Source: Spizellomyces punctatus DAOM BR117
Taxonomy: Eukaryota; Chytridiomycota; Chytridiomycetes; Spizellomycetales; Spizellomycetaceae
DNA length: 64,000 nt
Direction of reading: 5' to 3'
Assembly (NCBI RefSeq): GCF_000182565.1
Contig: NW_015971541.1
Coordinates: 520,067-584,066, forward strand
Position 1 is the stretch's first letter. Each line of letters opens with the position of its first letter. This document shows, one piece after another, positions 55,532 through 64,000 of the stretch. The translations under genes and the position numbers were made by a program. The notes beneath the pieces were generated by a model, which had not been told where the DNA came from, ran no database searches, and saw only the letters and a list, made by a program, of their open reading frames with translations.

Positions 55532-58500
55532 TCACGCTGCTATTTGACCAGCTTTCTTTCCCTTATTTTTGATTACGACATCAGTAATGATTGACTTGGG
55601 TGAACCAATTTTAAAAGGTTTACATTACCTTCCCTTTCTTCGCTTTAACTTGCTCCTCCTTGAGCTTCAAGCGGTTGGCCTTCTCCTGGGCCTTGCGTTG
55701 CTTTTCGGCTTCCCGTTGGGCTTTAAGGGCCGGGTCAGGACCCTTCTTTTTCTTTTTGGGAGGTTCATCTCCACCCCCGCCTCCTGCGCTTCGCTTCCGG
55801 CCGACTTTGGCCTGACTGAGGTGGATCTTAGCCCTAGAGGGCCCAGCTTGTTCTTTGAACTCATCCTATGGATTGATTGTCATTATCGCTTCGCTCCACG
55901 ATGTAGTTTTGAACAATAACACGTACCTCTATCATGTCACCAGCTGCTCTCTTTCTATCATAGAAAGGTCGTAGCAAGCCAATGACTTTGTGAATGTCGA
56001 CGGGTCTCCAAGGTATCGTAGATGGCTTGCCAACTGCCTCTTCAATTGGGGCTGTCCCGGCAAGCAACGACCGTTATGATTGGCGTCGACGGTAACCTCA
56101 ATGCATAGTATTCATACCATTTTCTTCCTCCCTCTGTGGCGCTTGCCGTCGAACTCGTGCTCTTATTGGTCGGTCTGCTTTTTTGCTCCAAAGTTCTCGT
56201 GGAATCTGTCATGCGGAATGATTTCAGTGTCTTCAGCATATACAAAAGGGGATACAACTGTCTACTCACGCTGGTGATCCCTTCGATGCCGAGCTCCCGC
56301 AAGCTGAGCATGTCCAAATCGCCAAAGAAGTTGCCACTGTGGTAACATCCATTAGGACACGACATTTAAGCTGTTTTCTCTCTTTATTATCATGCTCACC
56401 TCATGAAATCATCGGCGGCCTCCTCCACATCAATATCGTCTTCCTCGAGTTCACCGTCAGCTCGCTGGACACGCAATGATTAGACATCGAAGTGCAGCTT
56501 GATGGCAGCATCGAGATTCCAAGCCAACCTTAACCATATCCTTGTATGCATAAGACATCTTCCTGCGAAGATCATATAACTTATCCCCATATCTTTCAAT
56601 GTCATGCCGAATATACGTGTCGAGTTGGTTCACATTCTCAACGCCATTCTCTTGCAGTGCATGGAGCAAGAGGTCCTTCGTATCCAATATTAAATATACG
56701 GCAGAATAAATCTTTGCGCCAAAGCTCACCTCAGGGGACATTGTTTTAGAGAATTTATCCATATAAAGGCGCAGTGTTTTCCCGATGTTGTGAAAATAAT
56801 CCAGGAAAGTATCGGTCAGAGTGCACAAAGCGGACTCGGACGCAACTAGGGAGAGCAGACTTGTAAGCTATTTGCAAAAGATATGGTCCCACGAGAGGAA
56901 TAAACCAACCATCGAAGCCAGAATGCATCAGCAATTTTGCTACGCTCTGCTTTGCCACATCGGCGGCTGCGGCGCTGTTCAGGGTGAACGGTGGTAGTGA
57001 CGTTTCGCTGCAGCAAGGTTGATAAGGTTTGACGAGCGACCTCCACGGAGTCTCGTCTGTCACTCCCGACTATCGCAAAGAGTTGAGAGATATCAGCACC
57101 TACCGCGTACATGCCATTTCCAAAAAGAAAATGTCCTACCTCACGACCCAGGATCTTCGCGTGAATTTCCTTCACTTTTTGAAGGTCCTTTATATTTCGA
57201 TCAATTTGACTATTCAGTATTCCTTTTCGCTTCGGTCGGATTTCAGGGAAATCCGATAAGGATGGCTGCGTGCGCAACAGCTCACTTTACGCAGCATTCA
57301 GTACTCTGTATATAGGAGTAAATAGTTAAGCAGGGTCATACCTCGGATCTTCAAAGAGCTGTGACGGGTCGACTACGCGATTGCCAATTTTAAAGGGTGG
57401 ATAGGGTAAGGAAGGCACACAGCCAGAAGTGTATTTTAGCTCCGGAAGAAAGCTTTCCTCCAGAGCGATTTCAAGCTCCTCATCCTCTGAAAGGTTCATG
57501 GCAGAGTCTCTTCGTTTGCAAGGATCCTTGAATTTAGAATATGCGAGTTTGCGTCGCTTGTTACGACGCACGTATTCCCTCTCGTCGTCCACTGATGCCC
57601 CCAAACTTTCCCTCGTGGGTACTATCGCTTGACGCTCAGGAAAGGGTCTTTTCAATTGAGCTCTGCGTTTGCTCTGATGATTCAAATTTTGCCATATTCA
57701 ATACCATGTGAATCACCTTCGAGCCAACATTCACGAACTTACGCATAGTTCGTAACGGTACTGCATGGTCACATCTTTCCACCGTCTCTCTTGAATATTG
57801 CCTTCATCAATGGCCTCCTCAGTCGTCTCATCCGGCGGGGCGGGGGTCATTGTATCTGGAAAGTGTGCACTGTCATTGGCAAGTGCCGCCTCATGTTCCT
57901 CCACTGCGGGCGATCCAGCGTACTCAGGAATCTCAGACAGTACAGACGCCTGAATAGAACGATGACCGTAAGCATTTGAAGAGCACTACGAATCCCAAGT
58001 ACTTACCGATCGCTTTTCATCCACCTGTGCAGGTCGATCTTGCTCGGTGGTTACCGAGATTCCATTTTCATTTGAGGTATCATTTGCAACTCCATTGGGG
58101 GTTTCTACAATTGTACTGGGTTAGCGACCCGAAAAGTGGTCGGTGCACCAGCTTGAGAGCCCACCTTCTTCATCATCCGAGTCTTCTTCATCAGCTCGGG
58201 ATTTGATGATCGTGATATCAGGAACCTTCTTTAAAAGGTCAGTTGTTTTCCGTCGCATTGCCGTCGCATGACGTCGATAAATATTATCCTTGAGGCAATT
58301 CAGGCGAAGTTACAATGAGAAAAATGAGTCTCTGTCGCAGTACTACTTACTGGTGGTATCGTGTTGTACAGCATACAGTTTGACCATATTAAGTATAGAT
58401 CCTCTGAGAATTGTGCTTTGCTCTGATATTGGTGATTATTCAACTTTGTTGTCATCTACCGAATGGAATTGGTAATCTGTAGGTTGGAAAGCAAGTTCTG

Positions 58501-59966
58501 ACTGTAAGGCACTTTACCGTTCCGAGGTCCATCGGGTGTTTGATGACTGTAAAGCACGAGGTTGAGATTTGATTGATGAGGGAAGTCAGGCATGCTCTGC
58601 AGATTCAACGAACCGTCATAATAGTCAGGAGCCTCACGTTTCGCAACCGGTTTCAAAAATGGAAATGAATGGGCCTGCAATGTCAAAAACTGAGCACATC
58701 TATTGAAAAAGAACGTGACGACCAAGGAAGCCTCGACGTACCGTATAATTCTTCAAATCATTCAAAACCTTCTCTAATGCCGCGTAAAGCTCCTCTTGTC
58801 CAATATTCTCACTGTGCTGTAGCTTTCATTAGACAAAGACATAATTAACTGGTGACGTGACACTGGCTTACACCCACCCATTTTGATCTGCTCGGTCTAA
58901 CTTCATCTAACAATGTTTTTATATTTTGAAGGCGTTCTGGTTCGGCTTGCTTGTTCACAACCATAAACAGGTACTGGATAAATGAACGCTCTATATCAGT
59001 TGCCCGCGTAGGACTCGTCAGGTCGACATCATACATTACCTTTAGGCTGGAATGGACCTCTTTTGTCATTTCGTCCTGTAAAATGATGGAGACGTAAGCT
59101 CCTTTCCGCAAGATGCTTCCTTTGAAATATTAAAACTTACAGCCTCTGTCTTGTCATTTTCGTGGTCAAATAATTCTAGTTCTTCTCGAGAAACGCGCTC
59201 CTGTCGATGGAATGTGAGGAATATCAAGCAGATAATCCCATTTCAAGTGTTCCGTACATTGAGCGATGTCATGTAATCCATAGCTTCCACATCGTAATCA
59301 TAGCTATAGTACATATCGTCGATAGGGATATCCATTTTCACATCCACTTCCTCGGTCAGAGTGCTAAATGCAGGCACCTTTTGTCGCTGTTGATCACCAT
59401 CAGACCCAACATCTGCAACGGGGCAAGAGAATCAGACATCGACAATTTCAAAGCGCTGAGATCTATAAGACGGTACCAGAATTCTCATCATATTCGTCGT
59501 CGACATCCGTCTGCTTTCGAATCCCATTGCCATTTGATAGAGATTTCAAAGTATTGGCTAGCAGGATGTCGTTGATGGAGTCCCTGTCGACGAGTGCCGT
59601 GGTAAAATCCTTCCGATCTGGGTAGAGTTCCGGTATCAATTGCTCAAAAATCATCTCACGGATACGGAAGTTTGCAATGGTGGAAGAAGAAACGGAAGCG
59701 CCGCCAAAACGGCTTCCACCTTGCGAATGTTCCGGTTCTTCTACAACAGTGCATAAATGAAAGTAAGACACAGGTTCCAAGCGTCAAGACCAACTGGACA
59801 AACCTTTTGCACCGTCCGCAGACACTTGGGGTCCTTTCATAAACTCGGTCCATTTTGCCTGGTCCTTAGCTGCGTTGATGAATACTATTCCTTCCTCCGG
59901 AGACAGCCATAGTTTCCAGCGGTCGTTCAACAGCAGACTCTGAGCAATATCAAAGTAGTCCGCCAT
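55532..59966 (-). CDS. SPT7: SAGA subunit SPT7 (bromodomain plus histone fold), 1016 aa, 23 exons
   Basis: Exons 59804-59966, 59477-59740, 59258-59412, 59141-59200, 58872-59075, 58742-58816, 58614-58674, 58518-58546, 58351-58455, 58165-58288, 58007-58104, 57743-57949, 57342-57673, 57140-57284, 56910-57069, 56730-56845, 56535-56675, 56400-56464, 56270-56336, 56118-56205, 55927-56051, 55629-55865 and 55532-55561. The bromodomain spans five exons: AHSFPFLKPVAKREAPDYYD, VIKHPMDLGT, MTTKLNNHQYQSKAQF and WSNCMLYN. Then come YRRHATAMRRK, the Spt7-type PELKYTSGCVPSLPYPPF, and the histone-fold part TPWRSLVKPYQPCC, DVAKQSVAKLLMHSGFDG and DTFLDYFHNIGKTL, ending in a Lys-rich tail. Spt7 holds SAGA together by pairing with Taf10. 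Every junction closes in frame. Divergent from VMA1. Confidence 0.92.
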
Positions 59967-60493
59967 TTGAAGACAATTCCGATAGCACACTCCGTAATAT
60001 GTACAATCCAATTATCGTGCTAAGGACTCCCTTACAACTACGTACGTCGTGAGATGGAAAGTTCCGTTGACATTAGCTGTTGTTCAAATTGTTTGGCTTT
60101 CAATGCTCGTAGCTCGAAAGGCGCTGAACCAACGCTGGGGTCGGCCTTTGCAACCCTCACGCGTCCTTACTAAGCCTCCTCATCCGGCACGTGATCATAT
60201 GCATGTCATGGCGGCCTTCATGGCGGATGACAGCGTCGGAATACGGACGGCCACGACGATTTCCGTCAAAACCCTTGAAATATCAGCCTGAACGCTGTGC
60301 ACTTACTTTTGCGCACGGCGTAACGTCGATACAGCCGGGCAGCGCTTATTCGAGTTGATAACGTCAAAGTGGATTGTCGTCAATCACGTGACCAGCCACC
60401 GCGTCCCCCTTCGATGATGGGAGCCTCGACAGCTGGTATGGCGGTTTGTAAATCGGCCATCTTTCACGTTTTACGCACACGTACAATTTACAA
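59967..60493. promoter_or_regulatory. Divergent promoter SPT7 / VMA1 with two CACGTG boxes
   Basis: 527 bp between start codons. CACGTG occurs at 60188-60193 and again at 60385-60390. No gene in between. Confidence 0.45.
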
Positions 60494-63266
60494 ATGGTAA
60501 GCATGAGGGGTCTGGGAATAGGAGATTATCATGATATCAACCTTGTGGACTCGGCGGACAACATGTGAAGACGTGGGATTCGTTTTGATGGATTGCAAAG
60601 AAAACCACACCAATTCAATCATCCTGCATCTTCTGCTGCCGCGTTCAGCTCACCAAATTCCCAACTCTACAGGCTGGAGCACTAGAAAATGCACAAAAGA
60701 TTCCCAAAATTCGGGATACCGAAGAGGAGAGCGCTTTCGGTTATGTCTACTCGGTGTCAGGTCCTGGTGAGTTCACACGAGGCAGTTTACGCGCAGTATC
60801 CCCTACCAGCAGTCAATGACACAAACCATCAAAGTGGTCGTGGCGGAGCAAATGATTGGGTGCGCTATGTTTGAATTGGTATGTACCAACTGGTGGTCGT
60901 AAGATTGTGGAGATGGTAGGCGTCCTCATATTGCTGGTCGCAGGTTCGCGTCGGACACTACGAATTGGTGGGAGAGGTGATTCGTATCGACGGTGATAAG
61001 GCTACCATTCAAGTGTACGAGGAGACATGTGGGTCTTGTGTAGGGTGATATTCTACATGATTAACGACGAATATTAATCTTTCCATTGCTAGCTGGAGTC
61101 ACTGTTGGTGACCCGGTGTTAAAGACACGAAAGCCATTGTCGGTGGAGCTGGGACCTGGTATGTGGAACAGGAACGGTTTTGAAGCGGGGCTATAAACCT
61201 AATTTATGGAACAGGAATCTGCAATAACATCTTTGACGGAATCCAGCGGCCATTGCAAGCTATTCAGGATGTGTCTCAAAGCATTTATATTCCCCGCGGG
61301 ATCAGCACTCCCGCACTTAATAAATCTCTTACTTGGGATTTCGAGCCTGTCAACTTCAAAGTGAGGAATATGTGATGGACTATATCTTCGACGAGTTGTT
61401 TGACCTTAGTGACAGGTCGGCGACCACATAACTGGGGGCGACATCTACGGAAAAGTTTACGAAAACAGTTTCATCACCAACCACGCTATTATGCTGCCTC
61501 CGAAAGCGGCAGGGACAATCACTTACATTGCCCCGAAGGGTCAATATGACTTGAACGTGAGCGACTGACGGGAGTTGCGCATTCATGGTTAGACGTAGGC
61601 TCATTTGACTCTCGTTAGCAAACTGTGTTGGAGACGGATTTCAACGGAGAGAAGACAAAGTACACAATGTTACAGACATGGCCTGTTCGAACTCCACGTC
61701 CCGTAACCGACAAGTTGGCTGCTGATTACCCGTTGCTCACTGGACAGCGAGTGCTCGATGCGCTTTTCCCGTGAGTATTGACCATTTGCGATCCCGTTCA
61801 GCATCAAAATAACGGTTGTTTTTGTGCAGATGCGTACAAGGGGGTACCACGGCCATCCCGGGCGCCTTCGGCTGTGGTAAAACCGTCATTTCCCAGGCTC
61901 TGTCCAAGTACTCAAACTCGGACGTCATTATTTACGTTGGATGTGGTGAGCGTGGAAACGAGATGGCTGAAGTCCTGATGGATTTCCCTGAGGTATTATC
62001 CTGTACCATGGACGTAAACGTAATAGGAACCTTAACTGCTGCACACTTTAGCTTTCCATCGAAGTGGACGGGAGGCAGGAGCCTATTATGAAGCGTACCA
62101 CACTTGTTGCCAACACTTCCAACATGCCTGTGGCAGCACGTGAGGCGTCGATTTACACCGGAATCACTCTTTCAGAGTATTTCCGTGATCAGGGTAAAAA
62201 CGTGGCCATGATGGCAGACTCAACATCTCGATGGGCTGAAGCGCTTCGTGAAATCTCTGGTCGTCTGGCTGAAATGCCTGCGGGTAAGGACCTAGTTGCT
62301 GTTGACACGTACAACACATTGCCTAATTTACGTTCTTTGCTGTTTACTAGACAGTGGATACCCCGCCTATTTGGGTGCTAAGCTTGCCTCGTTCTACGAG
62401 CGTGCCGGAAAGGTTGTGTGTCTTGGTAACCCGCAAAGGCAGGGTTCCGTCAGTATTGTGGGCGCGTATGTACTGCTTTCCAGCTGTATTTGCTGACGTG
62501 AGCTTACCATTGAATAATTCCAGCGTATCTCCCCCTGGAGGAGATTTCTCAGATCCTGTCACGCTCGCCACGCTCAGCATCGTGCAAGTTTTCTGGGGTT
62601 TAGATAAGAAGCTGGCTCAGCGCAAGCATTTCCCGTCTGTCAACTGGTCTGTCAGTTACTCAAAGTACATGAAGGCGTTGGACCCGTACTACGAACGCTT
62701 TGACCCAGAGTTTGTGAGCATCCGAACAAAGGCAAAAGAAGTCCTCCAGTCTGAGGAGGACTTGTCAGAAATTGTGCAACTCGTCGGAAAGGTGTGATCA
62801 TTGTGAATACTACATTTTTCCTGTCAATGACACGTTCTGATCGAATTGGTTTACAGAGTGCCCTCGCAGAGTCCGACAAGATCACTTTGGAGGTGGCCAA
62901 GCTTTTAAAGGACGACTTCCTCCAACAAAACGGATACTCCAACTACGATCGGTACTGTCCGTTCTACAAGACGGTCGGTATCTTGCGCAATATGATGTCC
63001 TTTTACGATTTGGCACGGCATACGGTAGAGGCTTCATCGAACCAAATCACTTGGGCAAAGATCCGTGAGCAAATGGGTGACATTATTTACAAGTTGAGCT
63101 CAATGAAGTTTGAGGTACGAAATGATGTGCGTCTTTCTTGTGAATTCAATTTTACAAATGCATTCTGTATATGTAGGACCCTGTTGATGGAGAGGAGGCT
63201 ATCAAGGAGCGGTACGCAAAATTGAACAAGGAGATGGAAGAGCGCTTTAGGAGTCTGTTGGACTAG
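60494..63266 (+). CDS. VMA1: V-type H+-ATPase catalytic subunit A, 618 aa, 14 exons
   Basis: Exons 60494-60496, 60673-60766, 60835-60878, 60944-61028, 61093-61158, 61215-61360, 61416-61556, 61619-61770, 61830-61992, 62052-62283, 62351-62465, 62524-62791, 62857-63114 and 63177-63266. The first coding exon is the ATG alone; exon 2 supplies AGALENAQK, the usual second residue onward. Walker A is [10 protein letters not shown], and [31 protein letters not shown] and [13 protein letters not shown] are all present. Subunit A hydrolyses ATP in the V1 sector to acidify the vacuole. No intein is present at the yeast VMA1 insertion point before CGERGNE. Length matches mature yeast Vma1. Confidence 0.97.
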
Positions 63267-63550
63267 ACGCTTCTCATCTCTTGGTATAGGAAGGAAAATA
63301 TTAGAATTTGTAACATCCGCTTCCGAATACAAAGACCGTATTTGTTAAACAAAAATCATGTCCAATCTCAACATCTATAGCCTTTCATGATAAAAAAAAA
63401 GAAGAAAATTGCAATGCTAAAGCGTCTGAAATATGAGAATCTACCCCTTGCACCCCATTGTGCTTTGCTACCCAACGCGTCCCCCAGCTATCCACCCAGC
63501 CGTAAACTACAATGGACACCATACAATGGCTACCAGCGCCTCTTACAGCT

Positions 63551-64000
63551 TTACCAACCGCGTTTGGCAAACTTTTGTTCCTCTGGCAACAAATCGCAGT
63601 TGATACCAACCATCGCCTCCCCCAAGTCTTCCGATACAGATGCCAAAACAGCAGGGTCATTGTAGTGGGTGACAGCCTGGACAATGGCCCTGGCCCGCTT
63701 GGCAGGGTCGCCCGACTTGAAGATGCCAGAGCCCACAAACACACCGTCCATGCCCAAGTGCATCATCATGGCAGCATCGGCGGGAGTTGCAACACCACCG
63801 GCGGCAAAGTTGACGACGGGCAAACGGCCCAATCGTGCGGTTTCTTTAAGAAGGTTGTAAGGGGCCTGGATTTCCTTTGCGTAAACGTAGAGCTCCTCCT
63901 CCGCCATGGCTTGGACTTTCCGGATCTCTCCCATAAGCTGACGTGCGTGTCGTACAGCTTCAACAACGTTACCCGTTCCAGCCTCTCCTTTTGTCCGGAT
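63551..64000 (-). CDS. SNZ1: Pyridoxal 5'-phosphate synthase PdxS/SNZ, C-terminal 149 aa (5' end outside window)
   Basis: The frame runs off the end of the window. Visible residues include [17 protein letters not shown], the loop with [20 protein letters not shown], the phosphate-binding [11 protein letters not shown] and [15 protein letters not shown], ending KFAKRGW. This is the lyase subunit of the ribose-5-phosphate-dependent vitamin B6 pathway, present in fungi and plants but not animals. It forms pyridoxal phosphate from ribose 5-phosphate, glyceraldehyde 3-phosphate and ammonia supplied by SNO/PdxT. Converges with VMA1. The N terminus and start lie beyond position 64000. Confidence 0.96.
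   Translation of the reverse strand: MRTKGEAGTGNVVEAVRHARQLMGEIRKVQAMAEEELYVYAKEIQAPYNLLKETARLGRLPVVNFAAGGVATPADAAMMMHLGMDGVFVGSGIFKSGDPAKRARAIVQAVTHYNDPAVLASVSEDLGEAMVGINCDLLPEEQKFAKRGW

Noticed and set aside
55282-55572. 96-codon plus-strand frame upstream of TBP
   Set aside because: Antisense to the SPT7 last exon and TBP upstream region, no motif.
61830-61992. Possible intein in VMA1
   Set aside because: The sequence is uninterrupted across [13 protein letters not shown], where the yeast intein inserts, and the product has mature length.
1-64000. tRNA genes
   Set aside because: I looked for GGTTCGANNCC-type T-arms with matching A-boxes in the gaps and found none convincing; tRNAscan-SE should confirm.
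1-64000. Transposons, viral insertions, CRISPR arrays or bacterial-type operons
   Set aside because: No reverse transcriptase, transposase, integrase, long terminal or inverted repeats, or spaced direct repeats; all genes read as spliced eukaryotic genes.

Overview
The window reads as nuclear DNA of a zoosporic (flagellated) fungus, most likely a chytrid. The evidence is a densely packed, intron-rich genome with mostly 45-80 bp introns. It has fungal-type genes (KEX2, aspartate kinase, SNZ-type pyridoxal synthase, SPT7, ETR1, MRPL31, SWF1) next to a TALPID3-like basal-body protein, SMG9 and PIN4, which yeasts lack. I saw no transposon, virus, CRISPR array, bacterial operon or tRNA. Exon models were built by hand from reading frame, GT/AG boundaries and recalled family motifs. 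Frames close across almost every junction, but no transcript evidence was available.

Layout. 1-3656 (+): 3' part of an 18-exon coiled-coil gene. 3808-5868 (-): DIA2/Pof3-like TPR/F-box/LRR protein, divergent from a nine-exon TALPID3-like gene (6012-11665, +) that carries nested tandem duplications. 11796-14072 (-): CDC7 kinase. 14216-14924 (-): PIN4 parvulin, divergent from peroxisomal enoyl-CoA isomerase (15109-16391, +, ends SKL). 16710-17275 (-): a strongly divergent histone H4. 17719-19566 (-): HOM3. 20079-20793 (-): RPS13, divergent from SKI3 (21407-27355, +). 27469-31003 (-): CYM1/PreP protease, divergent from an SDS3-like corepressor gene (31521-33321, +). 33466-35175 (-): SWF1/ZDHHC4-type palmitoyltransferase, divergent from KEX2 (35382-38406, +). 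38755-39586 (-): PIG-F. 39819-41666 (-): NDUFS2. 42055-43617 (-): SMG9, divergent from PSMG4 (43910-44568, +). 44659-45950 (-): RNF4/Slx8-like SUMO-targeted ubiquitin ligase. 46732-47364 (+): FAM210-like mitochondrial protein. 47572-48812 (-): thioredoxin reductase, divergent from SAP30BP (49027-50455, +). 50748-50915 (+): U1 snRNA. 51311-51798 (-): mitoribosomal MRPL31, divergent from mitochondrial ETR1 (52021-53615, +). 53938-54945 (-): TBP. 55532-59966 (-): SPT7, divergent from VMA1 (60494-63266, +). 63551-64000 (-): 3' part of SNZ1/PdxS.

The genes are mostly housekeeping and do not form one pathway. Themes recur: chromatin and transcription (H4 variant, SDS3, TBP, SPT7, SAP30BP), RNA surveillance and splicing (SKI3, SMG9, U1), SUMO/ubiquitin/proteasome (DIA2, STUbL, PSMG4) and mitochondria (CYM1, NDUFS2, FAM210-like, TRR1, MRPL31, ETR1). 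Ten divergent pairs share short intergenic regions, several with a CACGTG box. The most unusual items are the expanded-tail H4 lacking the K5 and K20 positions, the U1 snRNA gene, the TALPID3-like gene with its 393-bp duplication, and three 17-nt exons, one of which encodes the DHHC active site.
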